DNA of 64,000 nucleotides from Mycolicibacter nonchromogenicus (lineage in GTDB: Bacteria > Actinomycetota > Actinomycetes > Mycobacteriales > Mycobacteriaceae). Positions 37,983 through 48,276 of the stretch are shown here, in pieces. The notes under the pieces are model-generated. The model worked only from the letters and a program-made list of their open reading frames with translations. It did no database searches and was not told the origin of the DNA. Position 1 is the first letter of the stretch. Each line of letters opens with the position of its first letter. The position numbers were made by a program, and so were the translations under genes. Location: positions 1 to 64,000 of the forward strand of contig NZ_LQPI01000022.1 of the NCBI RefSeq assembly GCF_002101775.1, written 5' to 3'.

Positions 37983-38810
37983 ATGGCTGTCGTAACCATG
38001 AAGCAGCTGCTGGACAGCGGCGCTCACTTCGGGCATCAGACCCGTCGTTGGAATCCCAAGATGAAGCGGTTCATCTTCACCGACCGCAACGGCATCTACA
38101 TCATCGACCTGCAGCAGACGCTGACCTTCATCGACAAGGCGTACGAATTCGTCAAGGAAACCGTCGCCCACGGCGGATCCATCATGTTCGTCGGCACCAA
38201 GAAGCAGGCGCAGGAGTCGGTCGCGGCCGAGGCCACCCGGGTCGGTATGCCGTATGTCAACCAGCGCTGGCTGGGCGGCATGCTCACCAACTTCTCCACC
38301 GTGCACAAGCGTCTGCAGCGCCTCAAGGAACTCGAGGCCATGGAGCAGACCGGCGGTTTCGAGGGGCGCACCAAGAAGGAAATCTTGATGCTGACCCGCG
38401 AGAAGAACAAGCTGGAGCGCAGCCTCGGCGGTATCCGCGACATGGCCAAGGTGCCGTCGGCTGTCTGGGTCGTCGACACCAACAAGGAGCACATCGCCGT
38501 CGGCGAGGCCCGCAAGCTGGGCATCCCGGTCATCGCGATCCTGGACACCAACTGCGACCCCGACCTGGTCGACTACCCGATCCCGGGCAATGACGACGCG
38601 ATCCGCTCGGCGGCGCTGCTGACCAAGGTCATCGCCTCCGCGGTGGCTGAGGGGCTGCAGGCCCGGGCAGGTCAGGGCAACGGCGAGGGCAAGGCTGCGG
38701 CCGAAGCGGTTGAGCCGCTGGCCGAGTGGGAGCAGGAGCTGCTGGCGGGCGCCACCACCTCTGCACCCGACGCCGAAGCCGGCGCCGAAACCACCACCGA
38801 CGCATCGTAG
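37983..38810 (+). CDS. rpsB: 30S ribosomal protein S2
   Basis: S2 binds the 30S subunit and is needed for S1 binding. The 275-residue protein has the signatures [20 protein letters not shown] and [16 protein letters not shown], then [14 protein letters not shown], and an acidic Ala/Glu-rich tail. ATG 37983 follows aaaaaagga, a clear RBS. tsf follows 14 bp later, the universal rpsB-tsf pair. Confidence 0.98.
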   Translation: MAVVTMKQLLDSGAHFGHQTRRWNPKMKRFIFTDRNGIYIIDLQQTLTFIDKAYEFVKETVAHGGSIMFVGTKKQAQESVAAEATRVGMPYVNQRWLGGMLTNFSTVHKRLQRLKELEAMEQTGGFEGRTKKEILMLTREKNKLERSLGGIRDMAKVPSAVWVVDTNKEHIAVGEARKLGIPVIAILDTNCDPDLVDYPIPGNDDAIRSAALLTKVIASAVAEGLQARAGQGNGEGKAAAEAVEPLAEWEQELLAGATTSAPDAEAGAETTTDAS

Positions 38811-38824
38811 GAAAGGCACACACA

Positions 38825-39640
38825 GTGGCGAACTACACCGCTGCCGACGTTAAGCGGCTTCGGGAGCTCACCGGCTCAGGCATGATGGACTGCAAGAACG
38901 CGCTGGCCGAGAGCGACGGCGACTTCGACAAGGCCGTCGAGGTGCTGCGTATCAAGGGCGCCAAGGACGTCGGCAAGCGCGCTGAGCGTGCGACCGCCGA
39001 AGGTCTGGTCGCGGCCAAGGACGGCGCGCTGATCGAGCTGAACTCCGAGACCGACTTCGTCGCCAAGAACGACGAGTTCAAGGCTCTCGCCGACGAGGTC
39101 GTCACCGCCGCCGCGGCGGCCAAGACCTCCGATGTCGAGGAGCTCAAGAGCGCCAAGATCGGTGACCGCACCGTCGGTGAGGCCATCGAAGCGCTGTCGG
39201 CCAAGATCGGCGAGAAGCTCGAACTGCGCCGGGTCGCCTACTTCGACGGCACCGTGGAGACCTACCTGCACAAGCGGGCCTCCGACCTGCCGCCGGCCGT
39301 GGGCGTGCTGGTCGAGTACACGGGTTCTAACACCGACGCCGCCCACGCGGTGGCGCTGCAGATCGCCGCGCTCAAGGCCAAGTACCTGAGCCGCGACGAC
39401 GTACCCGCCGACCTGGTGGCCAACGAGCGCCGCATCGCCGAAGAGACGGCCAAGGAGGAGGGCAAGCCCGAGGCTGCCCTGCCCAAGATCGTCGAAGGCC
39501 GGGTGACCGGCTTCTTCAAGGACGTGGTGCTGCTGGACCAGGCGTCGGTCTCCGACTCGAAGAAGAGCGTTAAGGCGCTGCTCGACGAGGCCGGCGTGAC
39601 CGTGACCCGCTTCGTGCGGTTCGAGGTCGGACAGGCCTGA
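38825..39640 (+). CDS. tsf: Elongation factor Ts
   Basis: EF-Ts releases GDP from EF-Tu. The 271-residue protein has the N-terminal UBA-like motif ([20 protein letters not shown]), the [10 protein letters not shown] signature and the C-terminal [17 protein letters not shown] 38825 has an upstream ggaaagg RBS. A strong terminator hairpin follows its stop. Confidence 0.98.
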   Translation: MANYTAADVKRLRELTGSGMMDCKNALAESDGDFDKAVEVLRIKGAKDVGKRAERATAEGLVAAKDGALIELNSETDFVAKNDEFKALADEVVTAAAAAKTSDVEELKSAKIGDRTVGEAIEALSAKIGEKLELRRVAYFDGTVETYLHKRASDLPPAVGVLVEYTGSNTDAAHAVALQIAALKAKYLSRDDVPADLVANERRIAEETAKEEGKPEAALPKIVEGRVTGFFKDVVLLDQASVSDSKKSVKALLDEAGVTVTRFVRFEVGQA

Positions 39641-39650
39641 TCTCCTTCAC

Positions 39651-39700
39651 ACGAAACTCACCGCCAGCGCCCCGCACGTGGGCCTGGCGGTGATTTTCGT
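39651..39700 (+). terminator. Terminator after tsf
   Basis: Arms of 17 bp (39651-39667 and 39684-39700) pair with one mismatch around a 16-nt loop. The right arm ends in ttttcgt followed by ttg, the nearest thing to a U-tract in this window. Confidence 0.8.
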
Positions 39701-39732
39701 TTGGGCCCGGCAGCCCCGGCAGGTTCGTGGGC

Positions 39733-39738
39733 TAAGGT
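39733..39738 (+). promoter_or_regulatory. -10 box for leaderless amidase
   Basis: TAAGGT ends 7 nt before ATG 39746, predicting a leaderless transcript. Confidence 0.5.
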
Positions 39739-39745
39739 CACCGGA

Positions 39746-41170
39746 ATGCAACATGTGCACGCCTTCGGCGACGATGCCCTCGGTGACTCCGACGCGGTGG
39801 GCCTGGTGGAGCGGCTTCGAGCGGGCGAGGTGTCGCCCATCGAGCTGGTCGACGCCGCGATCGCCCGCGCCGAAGCGGTCAACCCACAGCTGAACGCCCT
39901 GGCCTACCGGGCGTTCGACCGCGCGCGGGAGAACGCCCGGCGCGGTGCCGGCGCCGGCCAATCGGGGTATTTCCAGGGTGTCCCGACGTTCGTCAAGGAC
40001 AACGTCGATGTCGCCGGGATGCCGACGATGCAGGGCACCGACGCCTGGCAGCCACATCCGGCCGCGGCCGACGGAGCCTTCGCCAAGCTGTACCTGAACA
40101 CCGGGCTGATTCCGCTGGGCAAGAGCCAGCTGAGCGAGTTCGGATTCAGCGCTTCGGCCGAGCATCCGCGCATCGGTGCGGTGCGCAACCCGTGGAACAC
40201 CGACTACACCGCGGCCGCCTCGTCGTCGGGGTCGGCGGCATTCGTGGCTGCCGGGGCGGTACCGATCGCGCACGCCAATGACGGCGGCGGGTCCATCCGC
40301 ATCCCCGCGGCCTGCAACGGACTGGTCGGGCTCAAGCCGTCCCGGGGCCGGTTGCCGCTGGACAGGGACATGGGTGCCATGCCGGTACGGATCGTCTACA
40401 ACGGCGTGGTCACCCGCTCGGTGCGCGACACCGCCGCCTTCTACGCAGAGGCCGAACGGATCTGGCGCAATAGCAAGCTGCCGCCGATCGGCGACATCCG
40501 GGCACCGGGCGCCCAGCGCCTGCGGGTCGCGGTGACCGCCCAGTCGATCTCCCGCGAAACGTCCGCGGAAGTGCGTGAGCTGACGCTGAAAACGGCGGCG
40601 CTGCTCGAGGAGTTGGGGCATCACGTCGAATATCTCGACCGGCCACCGGTACCGGCGCAATTCGCCGACGACTTCCTGCTCTACTGGGCGTTTTTGGCGA
40701 CGGCTTTGGTCAAGGGAGGACGGCGGATGTTCGGCCCCACCTTCGATCGCTCCCGGCTGGACAACCTGACCATCGGGCTGGACCGTCATGCCACCCGCCA
40801 CCTCTACCGCCTGCCGCTCGCGATCGCCCGGCTGGCGTCCGTGCGCCGACGGCACACCGCACCGCTGTACAGCGACTACGACGTCGTGCTCACCCCGACG
40901 CTGGCCCACGAGACGCCCAAGGTCGGTCACCTGACCCCCACGGCCAGCTACGAGCAGGTCATCGACCGGCTGATGGACTGGGTGACGTTCACTCCGCTGC
41001 AGAATGTCACCGGGGAACCGGCGATCTCACTGCCGCTGGCCGAGTCGGCCGCCGGGCTGCCGGTGGGCATGATGTTCACCGCCCCCATCGGCCAGGACGC
41101 CCGGCTGCTGGAGTTGGCCTACGAACTGGAGGCCGCCAAGCCCTGGCCCACGATCGCGGCTCGGGCCTAG
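39746..41170 (+). CDS. amiC: Amidase signature family enzyme (AmiC-like)
   Basis: The 474-residue enzyme belongs to the amidase signature family, with a Ser-cisSer-Lys triad: Lys84 in [11 protein letters not shown], the Ser cluster at 159-161 in AASSSGSAA and Ser183 in GGGSIRIPA. These enzymes hydrolyse aliphatic or aryl amides. It corresponds to Rv2888c. The stop codon lies inside the first unit of a 55-bp tandem repeat. ATG 39746 is supported by the -10 box 7 nt upstream. It converges on the MarR gene. In M. tuberculosis the neighbouring MarR protein affects drug resistance; no such link can be read here. Confidence 0.92.
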   Translation: MQHVHAFGDDALGDSDAVGLVERLRAGEVSPIELVDAAIARAEAVNPQLNALAYRAFDRARENARRGAGAGQSGYFQGVPTFVKDNVDVAGMPTMQGTDAWQPHPAAADGAFAKLYLNTGLIPLGKSQLSEFGFSASAEHPRIGAVRNPWNTDYTAAASSSGSAAFVAAGAVPIAHANDGGGSIRIPAACNGLVGLKPSRGRLPLDRDMGAMPVRIVYNGVVTRSVRDTAAFYAEAERIWRNSKLPPIGDIRAPGAQRLRVAVTAQSISRETSAEVRELTLKTAALLEELGHHVEYLDRPPVPAQFADDFLLYWAFLATALVKGGRRMFGPTFDRSRLDNLTIGLDRHATRHLYRLPLAIARLASVRRRHTAPLYSDYDVVLTPTLAHETPKVGHLTPTASYEQVIDRLMDWVTFTPLQNVTGEPAISLPLAESAAGLPVGMMFTAPIGQDARLLELAYELEAAKPWPTIAARA

Positions 41171-41303
41171 CGGCGATCGCGAGCGCGGCGGAGCCGGGCG
41201 AAGCGGGTCGCCGCCATGAACCTAGCGGCGATCGCGAGCGCGGCGGAGTCGGGCGAAGCGGGTCGCCGCCATCAACCTAGATCGCGAGCGGCGAGCGCGC
41301 GGG
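41166..41303. repeat. 55-bp tandem repeat at the amidase 3' end
   Basis: Copy 1 (41166-41220) and copy 2 (41221-41275) are 55 bp each and differ at only two positions. A degenerate partial copy follows from 41276. The first copy holds the amidase stop codon, and the array ends at the marR stop, so it fills the whole convergent gap. Confidence 0.9.
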
Positions 41304-41723
41304 TCACTCCGCGCCGATCCGTTCCAACATCTGCCGAAGCCGGTGCTGCTCGGCCGCGCTCAGCGCAGCCAGCACCCGACCGTCGGCGATGCGCACCGCA
41401 TCTTCGGCCTGCTTCAGCAGATCCCGACCGGCGTCAGTCAGGTTCGCCGGCAGGGCACGCCCGGACGGTACCGAATCCGGACGGCTGACCGCGCCGCGAT
41501 TCTCCAGCCGGTGCAGCACGGTGTTCATGGCCTGCGGCGTGACGCCGGTGTGGCGAGCCAGTTCGGCACTGGACAGCCCGGGACGCAGCGAAAGCACCCG
41601 CATGCAGACGAATTCGGGCAACGTCAGCCCCAGCGGCCCGAGTACCGCGGCCACCTGCGGGCGCAGCGCCGAGCTGACCCGGTACAGCAGATAGCCCAGC
41701 GGAGCAACGTCCACGTCATCCAT
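41304..41723 (-). CDS. MarR family transcriptional regulator (Rv2887-like)
   Basis: The 139-residue protein is a MarR-type winged-helix dimer: LGYLLYRVSSALRP dimer helix, the HTH SSAELARHTGVTPQAMNTVL and wing region RPDSVPSGRALPANLT. MarR proteins usually repress nearby or efflux genes and respond to phenolic ligands. ATG 41723 is used; a TTG at 41744 is possible. The AT-rich sequence just upstream could hold its own operator. It converges on the amidase and lies just downstream of the hydrogenase-like operon, transcribed the same way. Confidence 0.9.
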   Translation of the reverse strand: MDDVDVAPLGYLLYRVSSALRPQVAAVLGPLGLTLPEFVCMRVLSLRPGLSSAELARHTGVTPQAMNTVLHRLENRGAVSRPDSVPSGRALPANLTDAGRDLLKQAEDAVRIADGRVLAALSAAEQHRLRQMLERIGAE

Positions 41724-41764
41724 ATCAAATATCCTGACATACAAGATCTCTGCTGCTGAAACCG

Positions 41765-43237
41765 CTACAGATCGTTTCCCGCGTAGGACAGGTTGAAGCT
41801 CTTATTCGTCAACGGGAAGTCCGGGACGATGGTGTCGGCCATCGACACCGGCAGTGCGGGCCAGTTGAACCAGGACGGATCCACGATCTTCGCGCGGCCG
41901 ATGGTGCCGTCGGCGCGAAGCTCCACCCGGTGCACAATGCTGCCGCGCCACCCCTCGACTATGCCGACCCCGCTGCACCGGCCAGTCGCCACCGGAACGG
42001 TCTCCTGAATGGCTATCGGGCCGTGGTGATTGTCGATCAGGTTGCGGCACAACGCCACCGATGCGGCGAACTCGTCGCGGCGAACGGTGTAGCGGGCCAA
42101 TACGTCGCCGGCGCTCGCCGCCACCTCGGTCACCGCAAGCTCGGTGGTCGGGTGGTCGACGCGGGCGTCGGTACGGATACCGCTGGCCCGAGCCACGTAG
42201 CCCAGCGTGCCCATCGCCACGGCGTCGTCGCGGTGCAACACCGAGGTGCCGGCGAACCGGTCATAGATCACCGAATTGCCCAACGTCAGCTCGGCGATCT
42301 CGGCGATGTCGTCAGCCAGCTCCTGCAGCCGGTCCGGGTCCGGAAGTTCTTGCAGCACGACGCCTCCGGGGCTGATCGCCCCACGCAACAGCCGGTGTCC
42401 GGTCACCTGCGCGTTGATACGCAACACAAGCTCGCGGACGCGCTGAGCGTGTGCGTTGGCCAGGCCGAAGCCGACATCGTTGGCCAGGGCGCCCAGATCG
42501 GCGGCGTGGTTGTAGAGGCGCTCGAGCTCGACGAGCAAGGCTCGCAGCCGGTGTGCCGAATCGGACAGTTCGACACCGAGAGCGTCCTCGACGGCCAGAC
42601 TGTGTGCGAGCGCGTGACCGGCGGAGGTGTCGCCACTGATCCGTTCGGCCAGATCCACTGCCGCACAGGCGTCCCGGCCCTGAAAGAGTCGCTCGATCCC
42701 ACGGTGCACGAACCACAGTCGCGCCTTGAGGCGCAACACCGATTCACCGACGACCGAGAACCGGAAGTGGCCCGGTTCGATCAGCCCGGCGTGTACCGGG
42801 CCGACCGGGATCTCGTAGACCCCGGCGCCGTCCACGGTCAGGAAGGGAAAGTGGTCCGCCGCGGTGAAGTCGCCGGGCGACCCGGCATCGTTGCGCATCG
42901 GGTGCCAATCCTGTGGCCAATGCGCATGCCGCACCAGGCGGCGCGGCTGCGGATGATCGACCGGGGTGATTCCGTACAGATCGAGCATCTCCCGCTCGAA
43001 TCGGCCGGCCTGAAAGGACAACCGGGCCAACGACGGGATCGCCGGCTGGTCCGCCGGAATCGTCAGAGTCAACTCGGTACGGCGGTCCGGGCGACCGGCG
43101 AGAAACAGATACACCACCCGCAGGGTGTCGTCGTCATCGTGAGCGGCCACCAGGGCGAGCCGGAAGCCCTCGTCGAACAGGGCCGTGGCTGTGGGAATCA
43201 GCTCATCGCCGGTGACCCGACGGGTGATCGTGTTCAT
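41765..43237 (-). CDS. hycE: HycE-like large subunit (NuoC/NuoD fusion) lacking nickel-binding cysteines
   Basis: This 490-residue protein fuses a NuoC-like domain (about 1-120; RFEREMLDLYGI) to a NuoD/HycE-like domain. In true [NiFe] hydrogenases two CxxC motifs bind nickel. Here the first reads ERISGDTSAGH (198-208), with Ser201 and Thr204 in the Cys positions, and the C-terminal motif is SFNLSYAGNDL, also without cysteines. Thus it should not bind nickel or make hydrogen. It fits the energy-converting hydrogenase-related (Ehr) type, which is complex-I-like. It is the last gene of a seven-gene operon matching Rv0081-Rv0087 in order. Confidence 0.9.
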   Translation of the reverse strand: MNTITRRVTGDELIPTATALFDEGFRLALVAAHDDDDTLRVVYLFLAGRPDRRTELTLTIPADQPAIPSLARLSFQAGRFEREMLDLYGITPVDHPQPRRLVRHAHWPQDWHPMRNDAGSPGDFTAADHFPFLTVDGAGVYEIPVGPVHAGLIEPGHFRFSVVGESVLRLKARLWFVHRGIERLFQGRDACAAVDLAERISGDTSAGHALAHSLAVEDALGVELSDSAHRLRALLVELERLYNHAADLGALANDVGFGLANAHAQRVRELVLRINAQVTGHRLLRGAISPGGVVLQELPDPDRLQELADDIAEIAELTLGNSVIYDRFAGTSVLHRDDAVAMGTLGYVARASGIRTDARVDHPTTELAVTEVAASAGDVLARYTVRRDEFAASVALCRNLIDNHHGPIAIQETVPVATGRCSGVGIVEGWRGSIVHRVELRADGTIGRAKIVDPSWFNWPALPVSMADTIVPDFPLTNKSFNLSYAGNDL

Positions 43238-44703
43238 CAGCGGACTCCGAGTTGGCTTGCGGCGCCGGCGAACAAGTCGGTCAGAGGGCCCGCGGTCACC
43301 CCGAGGGCAAGCGAGAGCAGCACCCCGGCCACCAACGCGCCGGCAACGGTCACCGGCACCCGGATCACCGGACTGCCGGCTTCTGGAGTGCCCAGCAGCA
43401 TCCGGCCGGAATTGCGCAGCAGGGCGGCAAAAGCCACCACCAGCGCCACCAGCGCCAGGCCGAGAGCCCAGGCGAGACGAGCGTCGGCCAGTGCGATCGC
43501 GATCGACACCTCGCTGGCGAACATCGCGAACGGCGGCAGACCGAGCAGGACCACCATCCCGGCCGCGAACGCGCCGCCGACCAACCGCGACCTACCGAAC
43601 ACCGCGGTGATATCACCGATCGCCGTGGTGCCGTGGGCGGCCTGTAACTGCCCGCCGGCTAAGAACAGCACCGTCTTGCCCACGCCGTGCGCCAGCACGT
43701 GCAGCAGCAGCGCGGTGATCGCCAGCTGGGTGCCCGCTGCGGCGGCGACCGCGATCAGGCCCATCGTCTCCATCGACGAATAGGCCAGCATCCGTTTGAG
43801 ATCGCTCGTGACGGTGAGCAGCAATGCGGCGATCAGCAACGTCACCAGACCGGCGGCCAGCAGTGCGGTGCGCAGGAACGCCGGGCCCACCGCGGTATCG
43901 ATGATCGGCTTGATCCGGATCAGCACCGAGAACGCCACGGACAGCAGCACCCCGCTCATCAACGCCGAAACCGGAGCGGGGGCCTGGCTGTGCGCATCGG
44001 CGAGCCAGGTGTGAAACGGCGCCAGACCCATCTTGGCGCCGTAGCCGATCAGCAGCAGTGCGCCCGCCAATCGGGTCACCGCCGGGTCGAGCCCACCGGC
44101 ATGGGCGAGAAGCACGTCGAGGTCCAGCGCGTCCTCGGCGCTCGCCCCGGCATGCAGCGCGGCGAAATGCAGCAGCACAGTGCCCAAAAACGCGATGGTG
44201 ATCCCCACCGAACACACCATGACGTACTTCCAGGTGGCCTCCAGGGCGGCCCGGCTGCGGCGATGCCCGACCAGAAAGGCGGTGACCACCGTGGTGGCCT
44301 CGACGGCGATCCACACCACGCCGATGTTGTTGGCCGACACCGCCAGAGCCATCGCCGCCAAGAACGCCGGTGTCAGGACGGCGTACAACCGCGCGCCGCG
44401 TTCATCGGTGTGCCTACCGGCCAATTCGGCGTCGATGTAGCCGATGCTCGCCCAGGTGGCCAGGCTGCCGACCACCCCGATGACGATCAGCATCGTCGCC
44501 GACAGCGCATCGGCCCGCAGCAGGCCGTTCAGCACCAGGTGCGCCCCGTCGTCGACCCTGACGGCCAGGGCCACACCGCATCCGAGGATCGTCAACGCCG
44601 ACATCACCGTGAGCGCGGCGCTCAACCGGCGCCAGCCCAGCGCCACCGAGCACAGCGCGGCCAACACCGGTGCCAGCAGCGGAAGCCCAATCATCCAGGT
44701 CAT
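43237..44703 (-). CDS. hycQ: HyfF/HycQ-like proton-translocating membrane subunit (NuoN/L/M family)
   Basis: The 488-residue, about 14-helix protein is an antiporter-like subunit of complex I and group 4 hydrogenases. Conserved proton-path blocks are KMGLAPFHTWLADAHSQAPAP, with the helix-7/8 Lys, and VTSDLKRMLAYSSMETMG. A carrier-type role in ion translocation across the membrane is expected. It overlaps hycE by one base and follows hycP directly. Confidence 0.92.
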   Translation of the reverse strand: MTWMIGLPLLAPVLAALCSVALGWRRLSAALTVMSALTILGCGVALAVRVDDGAHLVLNGLLRADALSATMLIVIGVVGSLATWASIGYIDAELAGRHTDERGARLYAVLTPAFLAAMALAVSANNIGVVWIAVEATTVVTAFLVGHRRSRAALEATWKYVMVCSVGITIAFLGTVLLHFAALHAGASAEDALDLDVLLAHAGGLDPAVTRLAGALLLIGYGAKMGLAPFHTWLADAHSQAPAPVSALMSGVLLSVAFSVLIRIKPIIDTAVGPAFLRTALLAAGLVTLLIAALLLTVTSDLKRMLAYSSMETMGLIAVAAAAGTQLAITALLLHVLAHGVGKTVLFLAGGQLQAAHGTTAIGDITAVFGRSRLVGGAFAAGMVVLLGLPPFAMFASEVSIAIALADARLAWALGLALVALVVAFAALLRNSGRMLLGTPEAGSPVIRVPVTVAGALVAGVLLSLALGVTAGPLTDLFAGAASQLGVR

Positions 44704-45374
44704 CAGTCGCGCAACTCCCGCAGCAGGTCCAGGTCCACCCCGCCAAAGGCCTTGCGCAGCTGTCCGGTCAGCACACCGAGAACGATCAGCACGAACAGGA
44801 CATCGAGCGATGCGCCGAGCTCGACGATCAGGGGGACACCGGCGGTCAGCAGGAACGCGGTCGCGGCGATTCCGTTGTCCAGCATCAGCAGCCCGACGGT
44901 CTGCGAGATGGCGTGGCGTCGGGTCGCCATGATGAACAGCGCGATCAACACGGTCGCGACGGCGGCCGGGGCGGCGTTCGTCGAGGTACTGGGCGCCAGC
45001 GCGATCACCGGTTGGGTGATGGTGAATGCCGCGACCACCAGCGCGGTGGCCATCAGCAGGGAAGCGGTCGTGCTGACCAGGGGAGCGGACTCACGCCGTT
45101 CTTGGCGTTCGGCGCCCAACGCCCGGTGCAGCAGCCACGGCAGCAACACCGCCCGTACCGCCAGCACGCCGAGGCCCACCAAGAGCAGTGCTCGATCATG
45201 TTCGTGCACACCGCGAATCAGTGGGATGGCGGCCAGCGCCACGCCTTGGGCGACGAGCAGTCGGCGTACCACCACCGACAGGTCCCGGTGCCAGACCGCC
45301 AGCACCGCCGCCAGCAGTACACCGCCGGCGGCCAAGTCCAGCATGTTGACGAAGTCGATCAACGCCTCGTTCAT
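44703..45374 (-). CDS. hycP: HyfE/HycP-like membrane subunit
   Basis: This 223-residue protein has about six or seven hydrophobic helices and resembles HyfE, which covers the NuoK-like function in hydrogenase-4-type complexes. Glutamates within membrane segments (for example in [14 protein letters not shown]) fit proton handling. It overlaps its neighbours on both sides by one to four bases, so translation is coupled. Confidence 0.88.
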   Translation of the reverse strand: MNEALIDFVNMLDLAAGGVLLAAVLAVWHRDLSVVVRRLLVAQGVALAAIPLIRGVHEHDRALLLVGLGVLAVRAVLLPWLLHRALGAERQERRESAPLVSTTASLLMATALVVAAFTITQPVIALAPSTSTNAAPAAVATVLIALFIMATRRHAISQTVGLLMLDNGIAATAFLLTAGVPLIVELGASLDVLFVLIVLGVLTGQLRKAFGGVDLDLLRELRD

Positions 45375-46333
45375 CCGGCCGCTCCCGTGAAGAAGTTCGC
45401 CGCCGTGACGGCCAGCAACGCCAAGACGAAGGACCCGGCGAGCAGTTCAGGCACCCGGAACAGTCGGAGTTTGGCGAGGAAAACCTCCACGGCGGCCATC
45501 ACCGCGGCCAGCACGGCCACTTTGAGCGCGATCGCGCCGGCACCGACGACCACATCGAGCGCACCGGGGTTCGTGCCCGCAATGCCCCACGGGAAGAACA
45601 GGTTTGCCAGCAGCGCCAGCAGCACGGTCAGCCGCATGCCACTGGCCCATTCGACCAAGGCCAGTTTGGGGCCGGCGTATTCGAGCACCATGGCCTCGTG
45701 CACCATGGTCAATTCGAGGTGGGTGGACGGGTTGTCCACCGGCAGCCGGCCGGTCTCGGCGACGATCACGATCACCAGCGCGACGAACGCCAACGCGCTG
45801 GCCAAGGAGATCACCTGGCCCGGATGCGCATTGGTGTAGTCGACGATGGCGCCCAGGTTGGCTGAATTCGCCGGGATCGAGCATGCGAACACCGCGACCA
45901 GAATGGTGGGTTCCACCAGCGCCGCAATGGTGATCTCGCGGCTGGCGCCCATTCCGCCAAAGGCCGTTGCGGTGTCGATGCCGGCCAAGGTCAACGCCAC
46001 GGTTCCCAAAAACAGCAGGCCCACAACGGTAATCAGGTCGGCGATCGGGTCCAGCGGCGAGCCGGTCGCCACCAGGGGCGCGGTGGCGGCGATCACCAGC
46101 GTGGTGGCGGCCAGCGCAGCCGGCGCCGCGGCGAACACCCAGGTGGTGCCGAGCGGCTTGAGGTTCTGCTTGCCCAGCAGCTTGCGGATGTCACGCCACG
46201 GTTGCCAGATCCCGGCTCCGGTGCGGCCCTCGGCGCGGGCCCGGACCTGGCGCATCAGGCCGATCACCAGTGGGGCGCCGATGATGACGCCGGCGACCTG
46301 CACGAAGCCGGCCAGGTAGGTCAGTGCGTTCAT
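45371..46333 (-). CDS. hycD: HycD-like membrane anchor subunit (NuoH family)
   Basis: The 320-residue protein belongs to the NuoH/HycD family, linking the peripheral arm to the ion-pumping subunits. Signatures are [20 protein letters not shown] on the cytoplasmic side and [21 protein letters not shown], which carries the acidic residues near the quinone-like cavity. About eight membrane helices are visible. ATG 46331-46333 overlaps the upstream gene by 4 bp; the frame is open much further upstream but only antisense to, or overlapping, that gene. Confidence 0.93.
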   Translation of the reverse strand: MNALTYLAGFVQVAGVIIGAPLVIGLMRQVRARAEGRTGAGIWQPWRDIRKLLGKQNLKPLGTTWVFAAAPAALAATTLVIAATAPLVATGSPLDPIADLITVVGLLFLGTVALTLAGIDTATAFGGMGASREITIAALVEPTILVAVFACSIPANSANLGAIVDYTNAHPGQVISLASALAFVALVIVIVAETGRLPVDNPSTHLELTMVHEAMVLEYAGPKLALVEWASGMRLTVLLALLANLFFPWGIAGTNPGALDVVVGAGAIALKVAVLAAVMAAVEVFLAKLRLFRVPELLAGSFVLALLAVTAANFFTGAAG

Positions 46334-48276
46334 CGCGCCACCAACATGGCGATCAGCACTCCCACCGCGCCGTAGGCCAGGTAGAGGTGCACGCTGCCGG
46401 TGTGGGCGCGGCGCACCAGTTGCGCTGCCGCGGCGACGCCCGTCAGCAGCGGGGCATACCAGCGGTCTTCGACCACGTCGGCCACCCGCGCCCGGTAGGC
46501 GATGCGTTCCACGTAGTAGCTCGACGGGGCCTGGCGGGTCACTTCTACCGCGGTGTCGGTGTGCAGCACATCGTCGAAGACCTGTTGTAGCGGCTGGGCG
46601 AACGACGTTGCGGTGTATTGCATGCGGGGGCTCAGTTCGTCGGCGCCGCAGGCCCACAGCGGCACGGTGGCGGTGCTCGGGCGCTGCCGTGCCCGCCAGC
46701 GGGAACCGACCAGCACCACCACCACGGCGGCGGCCAGACTCGCGGCCAGCAGGGCGGGGGACATGGACGCGTCCAGCCCGGGAAGGCGCAGGTAGGTTCC
46801 GAGCTCCGGGGCCGGTCCCGACACCGGCAGGGTGTCGAGCACCCGGTGCAACAGCGGGCCGACGGTGCCCGGCGCGACGGCCAGCACCAGGCAGGCGAGG
46901 GCGGCCAGCGTCATCCCGGCGAGCATCGTGGTGGGGGCTTCCCGGGCTGCCGCAGCGGCCCCCGAACGGGGGCGGGCCAAAAACCCGATTCCGAACGCCT
47001 TGACCATGGCGGCCACTCCCAGGCCGGCGGTCAGTGCGACAGCACCCACCGCCAGTGGAGTCACCAGGGTGATCGTGACGTCGTGGTCGGCCCCGGCATG
47101 CATCAGCGACTGGATCAGCAGCCACTCGCTGACGAAACCCGCTCCCAACGGCAGGCCGGCGGCGCCGAGCGCGGCCACCCCGAACAGTGCTGTGGTGCCC
47201 GGCATTCGGCGCGCCAGTCCGCCGAGCCGGTCCAGGTCGCGCAAGCCGGTGGCGGCCAGCACCGAGCCGGCGGACAAGAAGCCGAGGCTCTTGAACGCAC
47301 TGTGGGCGAGCAGGTGCAGCAGCGCCGCGGCCGCGGCAACGGCCGCGGCACCGCGCGATCCCGCACCGGACATTAGGGCCGCCGCACCCAGGGCCAGGGT
47401 GATCAGCCCGATGTTCTCCGTCGTCGAATACGCAAGCAGCCGTTTGAGGTCGGTTGCCACCGACGCCTGCAGCACGCCGTAGAGCGCCGATGCGCCACCG
47501 GCGATCAGCAGCGTCAGGCCCCACCACCGCGGTCCGGGCCCGAGCAGTTGCAGGTCGACGCGGATGATCCCGTAGACGCCGAGGTTGACCATGGCGGCAC
47601 TGAGCAGCGCCGACACCGGGCTGGGCGCCTCCGGGTGCGCCCGGGGCAGCCACGCGTGCAGGGGGAGCAGTCCGGCTTTGGAGCCGAACCCGATCAGGGT
47701 CAACACGAATACGGTGTGGCGCACGCGATCGGGCAGCGTGCCCATCCCGCCGAAGTCGTCGCCGGCGTGGGCCGCCAGCACGACCATTCCCAACAGCAGT
47801 GAGACGAAGCCCAACTGGGTCATCACGGCGTAGATCAGCGCGGCCGAACGCACTTCGCTGCGCTGCTGATCGGTGAGCACCAACACCAGCGACGTCAGCG
47901 CCATCAGTTCCCAGGCGAGCAGGAACGTCGTCACCGAGCCGGCCGCCGGAACGGTCAGCAGACTGGCGACGAACAGGGGCAACGTCAGCAGCGGCACAGC
48001 GCCGTAGCGCTCGTGGCGTGCATAGCCGATCCAGTACAGGCCGGCGGCCACGGCCACCGCACCGGTCAGCGCCATGAAGAAGCCGCCGAGCGCATCGACG
48101 CGCAGCTGCACACCCAGCAGCGGGACCAGCCAGTCCAGGCGAATCGGGGGCAGACTGCCGAACATGCCGGTCAGGCCGATGCCGATTCCGGCCGCACCGA
48201 TGCCGGCCGTGGCGGTGCCGCTGAGGACCGCGGGCAGCGCTTGTGTGTCGGCGGATGAAGCCGTCGGCGTGCTCAC
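46330..48276 (-). CDS. HyfB/HycC-like large membrane subunit (NuoL/M family)
   Basis: The 648-residue protein has about 15 membrane helices and the NuoL/M antiporter motifs: LLAWELMALTSLVLV with the functional Glu, GSKAGLLPLHAWLPRAHPEA with Lys, and VATDLKRLLAYSTTENIG. The C-terminal region (from about residue 540) is a soluble/one-helix extension like that of HyfB. It corresponds to Rv0083. GTG 48276 overlaps the upstream stop (GTGA), fixing the start. It is expected to be a proton or sodium channel subunit. Confidence 0.9.
   Translation of the reverse strand: MSTPTASSADTQALPAVLSGTATAGIGAAGIGIGLTGMFGSLPPIRLDWLVPLLGVQLRVDALGGFFMALTGAVAVAAGLYWIGYARHERYGAVPLLTLPLFVASLLTVPAAGSVTTFLLAWELMALTSLVLVLTDQQRSEVRSAALIYAVMTQLGFVSLLLGMVVLAAHAGDDFGGMGTLPDRVRHTVFVLTLIGFGSKAGLLPLHAWLPRAHPEAPSPVSALLSAAMVNLGVYGIIRVDLQLLGPGPRWWGLTLLIAGGASALYGVLQASVATDLKRLLAYSTTENIGLITLALGAAALMSGAGSRGAAAVAAAAALLHLLAHSAFKSLGFLSAGSVLAATGLRDLDRLGGLARRMPGTTALFGVAALGAAGLPLGAGFVSEWLLIQSLMHAGADHDVTITLVTPLAVGAVALTAGLGVAAMVKAFGIGFLARPRSGAAAAAREAPTTMLAGMTLAALACLVLAVAPGTVGPLLHRVLDTLPVSGPAPELGTYLRLPGLDASMSPALLAASLAAAVVVVLVGSRWRARQRPSTATVPLWACGADELSPRMQYTATSFAQPLQQVFDDVLHTDTAVEVTRQAPSSYYVERIAYRARVADVVEDRWYAPLLTGVAAAAQLVRRAHTGSVHLYLAYGAVGVLIAMLVAR

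Noticed and set aside
41930-43783. A 617-codon open frame on the plus strand opposite hycE
   Set aside because: It is a mirror frame of the high-GC hycE/hycQ coding region, with His/Arg/Gly-rich composition and no family motifs.
46334-47653. Upstream extension of the hycD frame to 760 codons
   Set aside because: The extension overlaps the NuoL/M-type gene in another frame and has no NuoH-like sequence; the ATG at 46333 with a 4-bp overlap is the natural start.
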